Shown here one piece after another: positions 29,294 through 42,268 of a stretch of DNA of 64,000 bases. The stretch is from Pohlia nutans. Its lineage: Eukaryota > Streptophyta > Bryopsida > Bryales > Mniaceae. Position 1 is the first letter of the stretch, and each line of letters begins with the position of its first letter. A program made the position numbers and the translations under genes. The notes below the pieces were generated by a model. The model had not been told where the DNA came from. It worked only from the letters and a program-made list of their open reading frames with translations, and did no database searches. The stretch covers positions 8,433,501-8,497,500 of the forward strand of contig CM040096.1 of assembly GCA_022496805.1 (NCBI GenBank), read 5' to 3'.

Positions 29294-32200
29294 TCATACA
29301 ATGCTTGATTGGTGGGGTACAAACCCCATACTTGAATTCGATCTCAAGTGCAACGTCCGCGAATCATTCTCAAACTGAAGACATGAGTAGCCCTTCAACG
29401 CTTTCACATCTACCACAACCTCGTCCACGAATACCAATGCAGCATTCTTGTCCTCCTTGCCATCAACAGATCTGCTTCCTTCTTTCACAGCCCCAGGGAA
29501 TGGATTCTCTCTCGTCCGGCTCCTGGACTCTGCACTTGTGGAAAGATCCCCCGAGCTTCGCAGGCGAAACCGCTGCAAGCCGGCTTCGTGATCAATCAGG
29601 GGTGTAGATGAGTCGGGAGGCAAAAACGAGGGACAAGTCGTTTGTTGGAAGGTAGTAGGAGAGATGTTGAAGACACCACCTTCGGGCTTCTTGGGCTCCT
29701 TGACAAAACCATCGTCATCAAATGCAAAGTCTGACATGCCTGGGTTTTGTACTATTACTAACACCGGTCTGTGTGTACCTCCATTTTTAGAGATTGAAGT
29801 CGGCTGCAAGATTCAACACACAATTATCAAAATGCAAGCATCTCATACTTATTATCACGAGGAGGTCTCTAGTAAGTAGCCCCCTTAGTCTTGGGTTGAA
29901 CTTCACTCCAAATCACTGTCGCAACTTCTAATGTAAAGGTTTTCAAAAAATTGTTGAAAAATAAGTATAATCAAACCCACTTCAACCACTGTCTGAACCC
30001 GTTGCACTGATATACACGAACGACCTGGACCACGTTTTCCAAGCACTACAGAAAAGATTTGGAAGAATGAGAGCAACCCAGACAGTTACGCAAAAATAAT
30101 GAAGGAAGCTCACCACTCCAATGTGCCATTCTTTATGATCCAAGTTGTTGAACTGCTTCTCATTAATTTCCTGTCAACGTCACGACAGAGACGTCAGATT
30201 TTTACTGTGCACTATCCACTTGACTCAAAGGATTCAACGGTACACATGAAGTAATCATGTAAGAATTAAAGTAGGCCATACCACACTATAAATTGGTGGC
30301 AAGATGCGTTGACCCGTGGGGTGTAAATTTGGAACGACGGTGAAGAATGGGGTCAGCTCCCTCGATCTGAAGGTCCATCTGCAGACAAAGGACGTCAATA
30401 CAACTGCTGCCATCTTCGACTGGAAAACAGAACAGGCATGAGAAGTGAAGAATTAAAATAAGAAAAAGGGAAAGGGCAAGGGGCAAACATAAAGAATCAC
30501 TGTAATTCCAATTTGAGATACGAAACTGAATCATACAGATTCCTAGCGCTCGTCAGCTGCTAATTTATGGATCTTTTAGCACACTGTAAGTGAACTCGGA
30601 AACATTAGATTTGCTCAAGATTAATAGCGGTGAGATACTTACCCAATGTAGAAGAAGATGCCAATCTCTGTGAACTCTCGAACAAGAAGTCTCATCCAGT
30701 ACTCATTAGCTAAGCCATCCGTCCGTGCATGCATCTGCCCACAACAACGTCAACTCTCATTCCTTAACAAACGTAGCTTGTCCTCTCCTCTTCTAGTCAC
30801 ATTGTGAAGACGAAGACCTTGCTTTTGAAACCACAAGCACTACACAGTCTTCCAAAGAGTGACTTGTTTGAGTCAACTTCTATTCAATAAGACTTCCATT
30901 CACAATTCAGATGGCAGGCTTGCATTCGTGCATTGAAGACAAAGGTTTATGCATATATTTATACAAAAGGGAAAAAAATAAAAATAAGAAGATTGCATAA
31001 AAGCATTCCATGTCTTTGTACACGAAACAACAAGAGCAAGCATCAGAGAATGTACTGATTGCTTACCAAAATTTCAGCAACAACCATCATCAGCATTGCA
31101 CGTTGAAACTTCCTGCAGCAACGAAGGAACGGTTTAAGATCAACTACGTTGTACTTGAGAACAAAAGACTGTCGAGACTTCAAAATTTAATCTAACGGTA
31201 ATCATTCATTCCCAGGCTTACTTGAACATGGTGTACTTCGTGTAAACCGCAGTGTGCATCATGTGCACTCTTTCGTCCTGAATTTGCTGTAATTGCTCCC
31301 TTAGCGCTGCAAGGTTGCGTGCAATGTGTACCATAATGACGTAAAGTAGTAGCCCATAAATGAACACCACCAGAACCTGCACAACAGTTGGCATATTGCA
31401 CGTAAGCAAACAGCAGACCTAGTGTGCCACTTTACAGCCAAGGAAGATGAATATTCTTATAACGTAGGACAAATGTTAATATTCTTGTCACTGCATACGT
31501 GGCACAACAGGGTTATGCGTTGATCTTTACATCCTCTCAAACGCCTTAAATCTTGCTAGCAAGAATCCAGTCTAAGGTAGAGAATACGAAAACCTCACCC
31601 AGGTTCTATTGACTGAGCCTTGTTACCAACTGCAACTCATCTATTCATACCATTTAGTAAGCCTTCAATTAGCAGGTTAGACTCCATAACCAATAATCTT
31701 TAAATAAAAATGAGGTTGTATACTATCCCTTCAATACTGGTCTACAACTTGCATAAGAAATCTCATAGTAAAAATTGATCTCAAGAGAGTTTGACTCTTG
31801 TTATCCCTCTATTGAGTGATAACCACTCTCCTACATAAGTGCTGGAAAGCGTAACCTCTGCCTTATTGATATTCTTGTCAATGCGGTATTTGATTGCACA
31901 ACAGGATTAGGAGTTGGCTCTTTACTTTAAAAAATTAATGCTCGATCAGGGCACCCTAAACCTTCCCAGCAGAAAAAGATGATTCAGTCAAGAGACTCAC
32001 GGCGAATTGAGGAACAGCAGCCTTGTAACCCGTGAGGGTCAAGTACAAGAGCGACGCGAGGCCAGCGATGCTACGCCGTTCCGACACCGAGAGCTGCTCG
32101 TGCATGATACAATAGCCATGGGCAATCAACAGGAACGCAATGAAGCACGACGTCTCGAAGAAGATCCGTGACACGAACACTCCGAAGGCCACCCAGAATG

Positions 32201-33145
32201 AGCATGTGCTCAAGTTCAAGCACGAATACCTACAGCACACAAGAAAATTCCACAAACAACAGTGATTCTCCGCACCTCAAGCACTTGCAAATTCTACACA
32301 CCAATCTAACCAACGCTTAATCACCAGCAGCATATATCGATCAGGAATTTCATGTCACCGACACGTAAGTTAAGACCCCCGAAAGTAAGTAACTACCAGA
32401 ATACGAAGGAGAGACCCAGAACAAGCGCCTTGAGCACCGGAACGGCTGTCAACATCCATTGCAAATGACTAGTCTGCACATCATTTCCACACTCGTAGTA
32501 TCAAAAAAGCGGTTCAAAATCCAACAAATAGGTTAATCAAGAATTCAAATCTCGATTTCAAATTTTCTCCCACTAATCAGAAATCGTCTGCCACCCACTG
32601 CCTCGTCAAAAATCCGGGTAGTAGTAGTACAACAAACAGGTAGGTGAGTCAAGAATTCAATCTCCCGGGAAGTGTTTCAAATTTGCTCCCACTAATCTTA
32701 AGGAAAACAACTCTAAAGAAGGCTTGCAAGAAAGAATGAAACTCAATCGGCGGAGTTGATTTCAAATTAATCAGAAATACTCTGCCACCCACTGCCTCGT
32801 CAAAAATCCGAGTAGTAGTACAACAAACAAGTAGGTGAGTCAAGAATTCAACCTCTCGGGAAGTGTTTCAAATTTGCTCCCACTCGTCTTAAGAAGAAAG
32901 AAAAACTCTAAAGAAGGCAACAAAGAATGAAGCTCATTGATCTCCAAGAGTAGTAATCGACTGTACTGTACACTACTAACCTGCCATCGCCGCTTGCTCC
33001 AAGTATTGAGCGTCCACAAGAACACCAACACCATCCACGTGATCAAGAGACCAAAGAAAAGAAAAGGCAGCGGCCGGTACGACTCTTCCCACTCGCTAGG
33101 GCTGCTTATAATCGCCGGCTTCACATGCTCAATGGCCGCGTCCAT
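29294..33145 (-). CDS. Seven-helix membrane protein (lung-7TM/GOST-like), 9 exons, 475 aa
   Basis: Exons (minus): 33145-32981, 32473-32397, 32229-32001, 31376-31222, 31112-31067, 30734-30643, 30378-30282, 30170-30114 and 29803-29294 (stop included). All introns are GT-AG, phases match at every junction, and the total is 1428 nt = 476 codons. Hydrophobic segments lie at about 26-46, 62-83, 92-118, 133-155, 158-176, 213-224 (weak) and 243-258, so about seven helices. The C-terminal ~215 residues are soluble and polar, with an acidic FAFDDDG patch. The layout resembles the plant lung seven-transmembrane receptor type. No N-terminal GOLD-like domain or signal peptide is present, so the family name is tentative. 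In exon 7 an acceptor 39 nt upstream would give an early stop, which is why 30378 was chosen. Function unknown. Confidence 0.85.
32520..32940. repeat. Tandem duplication inside intron 1 of the membrane-protein gene
   Basis: A unit of about 193 bp occurs twice (anchors CCACCCACTGCCTCGTCAAA at about 32590 and 32785, then GGTGAGTCAAGAATTCAA and GTTTCAAATTTGCTCCCACT); a third partial unit precedes them at 32535-32570. It is confined to the 507-bp intron 1 (32980-32474). Confidence 0.75.
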
Positions 33146-34108
33146 CGCTCCTCAATCAAGCAATAAAAAACAAACCCAACGAACTCTCTGTAACGCTACA
33201 ACCCCTCATACCACCTCTGTCAATCCCCTATTGCGAAAACCCACCACCGAAAGTCGGTAATCCTTCATATATTGTCACCTCGCAACAAACACAAAGCCAC
33301 CCCTCAAACATGCTACAAGAAAGAAGCAATACTCCGAGGAAGCAAGCAAACAAGCAGGCTATGCATGCGCTGTTTGTTTGCAAGCTTTGATCAAGCGATC
33401 AAGCTCGTGCGCTGGCTTTGTAAAGTGAGGCCGGAGCTGCAATTCACTTGTATGACAATCTATGACACCAGCAACGTACTAACATCGGGAATGGTGCTCC
33501 TTCAAGGGGATACTATTGTGTATCAGATACTGCTGCTGTTCTGTACCATGCTGGTGGGCGATTGATGATTCTATCCACGGCACCAAGGCAGAGCAGTGAG
33601 TGAGTGATCAGAAGGTTGCTGTAGCGATGGATGATCCGTTTTGCTGTTATTAAGTCATGACTGTAAGCCCCTTTTTTCTCGCGGGGTGCGAGATGACGAG
33701 CCTCGTGCCGCATTGCTCGAGTCCCTGCGTTTCTCCGCGCACAGACGGCGTTCCTAGATTTCGGAGTTGGTAGATTTCGGGGTGGTAGATTTCAGGGGTG
33801 GAATCTAGGATATCGGGGATTATTAGATCGTTTAATTACGCCGTAGAATCACTGTTACGGTGTCTGGGTGGGTAGCTGGCTACCTGACTGCGGTGGAGTT
33901 TAATTGCTTCTTACTCAACGGTCAGTGTATTTTAAATCAATTTTTTCAAGTTACCCTACATGTGGGTCCGTCAGTTTTGTCCGAAGTTTGATAAATTTGT
34001 AGACGTAAAACCAAAGAAAAAATTATTTGAATGCTTCTAGTTCTTTGTGAAATTGAAACTTGATAATCAGTAAAATTTTGAAAATTAAAAAGAATGGTAT
34101 TTTATTTT
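33146..34108. other. Upstream region of the membrane-protein gene, no gene seen
   Basis: It should contain the promoter and 5' leader of the minus-strand gene starting at 33145. I see no confident TATA box and no other gene. A GTAGATTTCGGGGT-type duplication occurs at about 33765-33800. Confidence 0.4.
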
Positions 34109-34456
34109 TATTTACATTTTTTTGAAACAAATGGATGCTTTATTTTCATTGCACAACATAACATTCAGTAGCATGCACTGTCTCTGCCTTGGTTCTACAG
34201 TAGATGGTGTGGAATATTCCACATCCAATAGTATTTCATCAGTAGCTAAGTGGATAGGTGGAGGTTCAAGGTGATGAGCAAAGTGCATGAAAGAAAGGCA
34301 GTGGGCATGAAGGCTATTGAATGTTATGAACAACAGATTACAAACATCACACTGTGAATGAAGAGAGCACGTTTCCAGTGCTCCCCCGTAGGTGTTTTTT
34401 TTGGAATTTTTTCCTACAACATTTGGACTAGACCCATAGCTCCTAATTATTTCCAA
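34109..34456 (+). repeat. Dispersed repeat with GGAATATTCCACA core, copy 1
   Basis: TAACATTCAGTAGCATGCA, CTTGCCTTGGTTSTACAGTAG-like and TTCATCAGTAGCTAAGTGGA phrases are shared with 40375-40485. An inverted, more diverged relative lies at about 34680-34855 (TGATGAAGTCATATTGGGTG). No coding capacity. Class unknown. Confidence 0.6.
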
Positions 34457-34479
34457 CTAAGAGCGACACCCCCACCGTA

Positions 34480-34640
34480 ATATGAGCCCCGGGAGCAATC
34501 CCCGTCGTGCTCAGGGTTCCTATCAAGCAGGGAAGTATTAGTCCTCACGACATGCATTCGACCGGAATCGACCCGCCGCCCTCTTTGGTGCTAATAAACA
34601 CTCCTAAAGGGAGCCCACCTCTTGGCTATCACCTAGGTAG
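34480..34640 (-). mobile_element. tRNA-derived SINE-like sequence
   Basis: On the minus strand an A-box-like GATAGCCAAGAGGTGGGCTC (34630-34611) is followed by a B-box-like GGGTCGATTCCGG (34574-34562), about 50 nt apart as in tRNA-derived SINEs. The sequence is GC-rich compared with its surroundings. It does not fold into a complete tRNA. The 3' end is not resolved. Confidence 0.5.
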
Positions 34641-36039
34641 TTTAAGGTAATTCCGTACCAATGGCATTTTATATTTCAAAACTCATGGCATTCAATAGCC
34701 TACATACCCTATCCCTTTCCTTCATGCACTCTATTCATCACCTTGGGACTCCGCCTATCCAATTCGTTACTGATGAAGTCATATTGGGTGTGGAATGTGT
34801 TGCACCATCTACTGTGGGGCCAAGTAGAGCCACTGCATACAACTGAATGTTATATAATCTATTTTGACACACTAGTGTTGAAATTGATCTAAAGGCTCAC
34901 TACACTCAACCTTGCACTCTGTAATTGCACATTCTCTATATATTGCTAGTTTGACACAAATTAATTTAAAAATGAAATTTAAAATTTAATTTTCTCAAAT
35001 AATGTTATTTTAGTATGGCAAAAATAGAATCTTGAAGAATATTCATAGTATCAACATGAAAAAAAAATCAATAATAATATTTATTTAGCTCATTAGTGTC
35101 GATTAGTCTACAATATTTTTCATAATTTTTCATGTTGTATACACATCTTATTGAATAACTTTTGTAAGTGAAGTTTTAAACATGCATAAGAGTGTTGTGA
35201 TGTACATAGTTCATGACATTCTTTAGCAATTGGGTTCCTTTGGATTCCTGCAAGTATAGAGTAAATTAGCAATGTGATTAATCAAAGAAGACTTGAATGA
35301 ACACATGGTGCAAGGGATTAGAACTAAAACCTCACAATATGTATCTAAAGAGGTGTCTTGCAAGTATATAGCAAAGGAGGTTTTTACAAGGTTATACAAT
35401 ATTATGGTTAAATTCAACGCTTTGTTGTTGAATCCCAATTTCTATATTGTATTTTGAGATGCAACTACCAATTATATGATGACATGTGCCACTTTTAACT
35501 TTTTTAAATAATAATAATAATAATGCCATGCTTAATAGAATATTTGAAGTCCATTTGTCTCATGATCTAGTGTCATTAAAAAGTAAAATTTGCAATCTCC
35601 ATTGGAGTGATGAAGCTGTGAATATGTAGATTATGAAAGAAATTTCATTTATTCATGTAAGTATATGTACATTCATTGAAAATTTGGCAATGACATTCAA
35701 TTATTGCAAAAAATTACCATGAAGATAAATGTTGGTTCATTGGATTGTGCATTTTGTCGTAGTTTAAAAATTAAACATGCATAATGGACAGTTTTTATTC
35801 AACGAGACATTCCTCTTTGTTCTAATGGTGTTTTAATTTTGTCCTGAAACAAACAGGAATTGTATTCCATTGCATCTTTTTGGTAATAATTTAGTTGGAG
35901 AGGGTCAACATGTGCAGCTAAATCATTGGATTATGGCACATACTGGTCATAAGTGAAGAATGCAAATTTGTATTATGTTGATAATACCAGACAGACTAAT
36001 TGGTACACTGTTGGGGTTACATCATCATATTCATATTCA

Positions 36040-36047
36040 TAATAATA

Positions 36048-36083
<36 letters not shown>

Positions 36084-36107
36084 GTTATTATTATTATTAT
36101 TATTATA
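36040..36107 (+). repeat. (TTA)n microsatellite
   Basis: About 68 bp of near-pure ATT/TTA triplets with one GTT interruption. It produces poly-Asn and poly-Tyr open frames on the two strands, which are artefacts. Confidence 0.9.
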
Positions 36108-36391
36108 ACACTGGCCCAAATACCATGGTGAATAAAAGTCTGTTGGGATATAAGGTAGGTTGTTAAAAAACATTTTGTTTGCACATTTTGTCCTAAAAAC
36201 AAATGTCAAACTTTTTGGGGAATTGTTTTTCCAGAAATTATTTTACAATGAAAAAGAGAATTTTGAAGAATATTTGTGAATATTTCATTTGTCAAACCAT
36301 ATATACATATTTGTTTATTTTCAGTTTTTATTCGACACACATGTGTCAACCTTGCCATTCACTTGTGGTAATTTATATGTCCATGTCTTAA

Positions 36392-36621
36392 CCCCTAAAG
36401 GACCAAGAAGTCCAAATTGGGTCTCATGTATTTTTAGCATTTTTGAGCAGGTAATGTATGGACTTCCTTTAGTTCAGATTTATTTGTGTTTTGACCAACA
36501 TATACAATGCTCTTCACTAATTCCGATGCTATAAAACTTGACCCCATCTGAATTGCATTTTTCACAATACAATCAATTAAATTTGTCAATTTGAAACCAT
36601 GAATCCTTGGTCCTTTAGGGG
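36392..36621 (+). mobile_element. TTAA-flanked element, family D, copy 3
   Basis: TTAA at 36388-36391 and 36622-36625. Ends CCCCTAAAGGACCAAG and CTTGGTCCTTTAGGGG form a 16-bp perfect inverted repeat, the best-preserved termini of the set. Length is 230 bp. Compared with 17978-18219 it is in the opposite orientation. Confidence 0.85.
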
Positions 36622-36999
36622 TTAAGGACATGAGTATCGTACACAGCCGTCAGGGTCAGCATCTCATGTTTGACAGAGCAATTTTGGTGCGTTTGACTAT
36701 GTAGGGCAGACCCTCTTTTTTTAATCGCGAAGGGAAGAAAATTTTAAAATTTTAAAACCTAGCTCGGGTATCGCAAAAATTCCAAGGTAATCGGAGTTCA
36801 TTTCCTTGTGAGACATGTGATTTGTTGATGGTTTCAATTGGAAAATACGATCAATCAGATTGCTCTTGGTTGCCGATTTGCAAGAGAGGGAGGTGCAAAT
36901 GGATTACTCTGTGTTGTCAGAACGGACTGATTGGTTCGGTCTGAGGTCCACATCAGCAAAAATGAACTAACAGAAGCTGAAATTTTTCCTCTTTTCAAT

Positions 37000-37185
37000 C
37001 ACTACACTGATTATCCCATTTAGTGCGTGTGGTACTAGTTCCAAAAGCACGCACTATTTTGTTGAATCTCAAAATTAGTGAGGGCTGAAATTTTTACTGA
37101 GTGGCTGAAATTTTCATTTATAGCCCCCCTTACCCAAAAAAATTTAAAATTTAATTTTTTTTAAAATGGGATAATCAGTGTAATG
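37000..37185 (+). mobile_element. MITE, CACTACACT...ATTATCCC family, copy 1
   Basis: It begins CACTACACTGATTATCCCAT and ends ATGGGATAATCAGTGTAATG. Relatives lie at 53801 onward (5' part only) and at 54564-54766. The CACTAC start suggests a CACTA link, but no 3-bp duplication is readable. Confidence 0.65.
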
Positions 37186-37482
37186 CACATTTGTGTCCAC
37201 CAAAAATTGAGTTATGGTCTCTTGTGCATTCCTGCATTGGTAATAAAGGTACCATTTGTCCAAAATTAATTATTTAATTTTATTTAATTTTATTTAATTT
37301 TTTGAGTTATGAACATTTTGACAAGTTTTCTTTTCGATTGGGGAGGTAATGACCTAAAAATTTCACAATAAAAAAATCACACTGCCTAAAACCCTTCATG
37401 GATGAGAAAACGCGAGATAATTTTGTTCATCATGTTAAAAAAGCGCAGTTGGGGGTTAATATTCTTCAAATTTCTCTTATTC

Positions 37483-37512
37483 ACATATACATATACATAC
37501 ATATACATTTAC

Positions 37513-37605
<93 letters not shown>
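37483..37605 (+). repeat. (TA)n microsatellite with CATATA prelude
   Basis: A CATATA-rich lead-in of about 35 bp is followed by roughly 85 bp of uninterrupted TA. Prone to slippage and to assembly error, so its true length may differ. Confidence 0.9.
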
Positions 37606-37609
<4 letters not shown>

Positions 37610-40040
37610 CTTAAATATTTGGGCTCTCTTCTTATAATTTTATTTTTTCTAATTTTAATTTTTTTGCCAATCCTGGCGACTGCCTACGGTAGTGAGGGTT
37701 GAGGTTACACTGTTGCATGGGGGTGACCAGAACTGTTCCCCGTTCATTTTTCGTTTTCCGTTTGGGTCCATGGATTCCAATGCTCAACATGAGACCCAAC
37801 CGAACAGGATGACCAACTTGATAGGAAATTTGATCTAATCAGGTCAGTCAGACTTGGAAAGTTGGAATTCAATGGACGGAGGCGAACTGGTCGAGGAAAA
37901 AATTCAATCTAGAAATTAAAGACTGACTGGATTTTATGAGAGTACAGTCCATTTTGACAGCCACTGTAGCTTTCCCCTTTTTGATGTGTAAAAAAGGAAC
38001 AGAAAGAACAAAAAGGGAAAAGGCAAGTGATCATTTCCGGCCATCGGTGCATTCCAAAAGTAAGAAGCCGCTTTTTCAAAATCCTTCAAATGCACCTACG
38101 CATTCCAACTTCTTGTCGCCTAGAGTGCCCATGTGGCAACGGTCTAATGGTTGTAGAACGAATATATGCACACGAGACCAAAGGCCTTGCTACCCATGAT
38201 GTCTTTGAGGCTTATATCAAAATCTTTCCAATGTGCAATTTAATGCGTTTCCAGTCGTCTTCATGGGAAAAAAAAAAGGGAGTGTCGTGTGGAAATCAAG
38301 TCTAACAGTTGTAGAAGGAACGTATATGCACATGAGAATAAGGTGTTCAATTTTATAGACTATAGACCCCCACTGCTATCCTTGTTTTTTGAGGCACGGA
38401 TAAAATGAATACCTACAACGTATTCTTTATTTACGATCATGGTACAAAGACCATACAACCTTATATCTTGGAGAATACCCTTCTTTGGTGGACTTTAATA
38501 TTTTAATTAAAATTTTGTTGTTTTCTATATATTTTATGTGTTTATATGTTGCAAATTCAAACAAATCGTCTATTATATTATGTGGACACACAATATTAAG
38601 TTGAGATATAATACTTAAAACACATGAGTATTTAATGAAGAGTCAAAAGTCTGAAATGTAGCAAAATCATTATCGGAAAACCTAAAGAGTTGAAAGAATA
38701 TAATACAACAAAATGTGCATATGAATATCATGAATTACGAAGATGTTACTTTTACCAACATAATAACCTACATATATACAAGACATTTATAAAATATAAA
38801 GAAATAGATTTTGGTTTGACCATTTTATTGCATGAAGGTTTGATGTATTCCAATAATTTGTTGCCTAGGTTTAAATTTAACATTTGAATTTTAAAAAAAT
38901 GGAAAAAATTATAATAATCTAAATGAAGATTTTACTTCTACTCAAAAATCTCTTAAACGCAATCAAAATTTGAAGAAAAATAAACTCACACTAATGGGAT
39001 GTTTTATTTCATTGTGCTATTGGAATAGGTGTGTGAGAGAATGTATTGCAGTATTGCATGGGCGTTTAAGTTCTTAGTTGAATACTCAGGGTTGAACAAT
39101 CCCTCCTTCAAATCTCTTGCACATCCATTTAAAAATTGTGTTATCAAATCATAACTCAAGATACAAATAGAGTATAACCACAAGGTTACATCCCAATCTT
39201 CTTTATATCTGTTATAAATAATTGAACAAGTTTTAAAATTAAAATTTTATTCTTGAAATAGTGTAAATGTGTAGATAATATCTGCTATACTAATAATAAT
39301 AATAATAATAATAATAATAGTAGTAGTAGTAGTAGTAGTAATGCTGATTGAAGAGACCATTGTGAATGAAGAGTATGTTGAAAGTAATTCGTCACTCTAT
39401 GCCTCAAGGACATGGATATCTAGGTATACCCTTGGTGGCTCCTCTTACAGGCAAAGCCTATATTATAAGATAATATATATGTTGTATTAGCATAGTACAT
39501 TACTTGCAAAATTGAAATTTTCTCAACTTAGTCAACGTTGTGTCAAAAAGGTATATTTTCAAAAAAGTGTGAAAAAAGTGCAATAGAATTGGACTCTCCA
39601 CTCCAGCAGTGCAAATAGTCGGGTAGTCTCTGCCAATAAATTAGTTTTTAACTCCAGATTTGTAGAGTACAAATATTATAATGCTTTTATTGATTGATTT
39701 GGATTGATAAGCTATGGAATAATCTAAATTTAGGGTCAAATTACTAATCGTTTTTTCCACCTGGCTGGCGACTATTTCTGATCTGGAGACACAGTTTATT
39801 TTAGAAGATCCCAGTAACTTGCACTCAAGTAATTACAAAAGGAGCCACAATCTAGAATGGATATGAATGGAATGTCAACCAGGTTGGATAATCTCATTCT
39901 GCTAAATTCATGGTCACCAGCTGGTTTCATAAGGCTCTTTATTTTAGCCCTTGTGAGCTGTACCCTGGAATCTAGAATATTGGACATGCCACGTCATCAT
40001 TTACCTAAAGAATGATGATAGAGGGTTGGATGTCCACAGT
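37606..40040. other. Gene-free AT-rich stretch
   Basis: No gene recognised. A compound microsatellite lies at 39291-39341, (TAA)n then (TAG)n, and a fragment of the GGTAGACCTC repeat lies at about 39395-39465. Open frames of 60-90 codons lack any recognisable feature. Confidence 0.45.
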
Positions 40041-40041
40041 A

Positions 40042-40261
40042 AGGTAGGAGCACCCAATTCCGACAGTATACCCAATACCGATAATTTCTACACAAGGTAG
40101 TCATTTCATAACTCAAATCTAAGCACGTCATAGAGCCCTTATTCTTTGTTGACCAAAATGATAAGCTATCTATGGTCTACCTAGATTTACGTTCTAGGAT
40201 GATTACCATGTCAAGAAATTATTGGCATTGGGTACACTGTCGGAATTGGGTGCTCCTACCT
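40042..40261 (+). mobile_element. TA-flanked MITE, 220 bp
   Basis: It begins AGGTAGGAGCACCCAATTCC and ends with the complement, GGAATTGGGTGCTCCTACCT; the inverted repeat continues inward through CCGACAGTATACCCAAT with a mismatch. TA flanks at 40040-40041 and 40262-40263. The TA target suggests Tc1/mariner. No relatives in this window. Confidence 0.75.
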
Positions 40262-40374
40262 TAGCCCCGCCTCAAAAATCCCATGTTTTAATTTTTTTTA
40301 TCTTTCATGAAAATGGATGAACCCTAGCAAAGGCTAAAGAACCTTATGTTGTTTGGTATCTCATTTTATCACAA

Positions 40375-40485
40375 ATAACATTCAGTAGCATGCATTGTTC
40401 TTGCCTTGGTTGTACAGTAGATGGTGCAGAATATTCCACACCCAACAATACTTCATCAGTAGCTAAGTGGACAAGTGGAGGCTTA
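40375..40485 (+). repeat. Dispersed repeat with GGAATATTCCACA core, copy 2
   Basis: Matches 34145-34265 (AACATTCAGTAGCATGCA, ACAGTAGATGGTG, CATCAGTAGCTAAGTGGA). Confidence 0.6.
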
Positions 40486-41288
40486 ACCCTTTAACGTCCC
40501 GATTCAACATTGTTTTCAAAAAAGCGTTATAAAATGCTTGATGAAAACCAAAAATGGAGTTGATGGTCAAAGCAAAGTTGTAATGTCAATGTGAAGATCA
40601 CATCTGTACGGTTGGATTTATTCTATTTTTATTTAATATTTTAAAATTAATTTTGCAAGGTTTTCTCTTGAAATTCAATTTAAAACCCCAAATTAGCACA
40701 ATTTTTTTTTAAAATATGGTAATAAAATTGGAATATCATGCACTACTAGATGGTATGGTTTCCATTATTTGATTCCACTTATTTTGGAAAATCATATTTA
40801 AGGTCCCACTGTTTGAACTAAGAATGAAACTTGACATAAACCAATTCTATTGTTTTTCTAAAAATCAAAATAACCTATTTTGAAGATCCAAACCATACAA
40901 AGGATAGTCAACTTGCTCTAGAACCAACATAAATTTTGGTGGATGAAGACTGTCCAATTTGGATGAGAATCTAACAGTTTCAAATCTAAAGTTGTTCCAG
41001 ATCTAAAGTTGGACACTTGCGGAGCTGGAGGTCTGGCATGTAGGGGTCAAGCTCCTAATGGAAATGAGTCCCAATTGTAAGTTCTTTGGAGTGAGCAGAA
41101 TTCTTACATTCAAAGAGATATTCCATTTGAAGAAAATTATCAAAATTTACAGTAATGACATTAGTAAAAAAGAATCTTACTTGGGTAAAAAAAACTTGTG
41201 GTTTTATTTATAATTTCAATACAATTGAAAAAAAAAAAGTGTAAAGTTGGTAACATTACACAAGGCATATTGCAGTATAACATTGGTA

Positions 41289-42266
41289 CAGTGGGGTCCA
41301 ACATGGAATGGCGTTTTTGGTTTCGCAGTGAGAAAAATTTCAGTACTGCCAACTTTGAAAGCCTCCCGAGAGCTCAAATATTGGTATTTTACCACGAAAA
41401 TTTTACCAGAGACTTATCTTTAAGTTAATTATATGTATGCCAAATTTCAAGGCCAAAAGATTCACCCAAAAAAAGTTATTCAGAATCTACCAACATTAGT
41501 AGCTGTGGAAATGTTTTCACTACTGCCAACTTTGACAGCCTCCCAAAGATTGAATTAATTTTTTTTTTGCCATAAAATTCTAGGAAAAAAAACTTCTTTA
41601 TGTTAATAACATATGATAAAAATTTCAAGGCCAAAAGATTAATACAAAAAACGATATTAACAATCTACCAACATGTGCAGTTGTGGGAAACAATGGGGGA
41701 AACTAAACACATTGGTAGATTGTAAATAATTTTCTTTGTATAGATTTTTTGACCTTGAAATTTGGCATGAATGATTTTGTCATAAAGAGCATGTTGTACC
41801 AAAAATTTCATGGTAAATAGACAATTTCTCAACCGTAGGGAGGGTGTCAAAGTTGGTAGCAAAGTTTCCCCTATTGTTTCCCACAACTACACATGTTGGT
41901 AGATTGTCAATATCTTTTTTGTATTAATCTTTTGGCCTTGAAATTTTTATCATATATTATTAATATAAAAAAGTTTTTTTTCCAAGAATTTCATGGCAAA
42001 AAAAAATTAATTCAATCTTTGGGAGGTTGTCAAAGTTGGCAGCAGTGAATAACTACCAATGTTGGTAGATTTTGAATAACGTTTTTTTGGTGAATCTTTT
42101 GGCCTTGAAATTTGGCATACATATAATTAACTTAAAGATAAGTCTCTGGTAAAATTTTCGTGGTAAAATACCAATATTTGAGCTCTCGGGAGGCTTTCAA
42201 AGTTGGCAGTACTGAAATTTTTCTCACTGCGAAACCAAAAACGCCATTCCATGTTGGACCCCACTG
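41289..42266 (-). mobile_element. 978-bp palindromic TA-flanked foldback element, copy 2
   Basis: Same ends (CAGTGGGGTCC...GGACCCCACTG) and same length as 24106-25083, with TA flanks at 41287-41288 and 42267-42268. Judged by the asymmetric centre (GTTGTGGGAAACAATGGGGG) it is inverted relative to copy 1. Very high similarity over the whole length suggests recent spread. Confidence 0.85.
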
Positions 42267-42268
42267 TA

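Noticed and set aside
30379..30417. Alternative, more upstream acceptor for exon 7 of the membrane-protein gene
   Set aside because: Using it gives a stop codon within nine codons; the acceptor at 30378 keeps frame and restores a GWTFRSRE-type sequence after helix 7.
36017..36209. Poly-Asn, poly-Ile and poly-Tyr frames
   Set aside because: Products of the (TTA)n microsatellite at 36040-36107.
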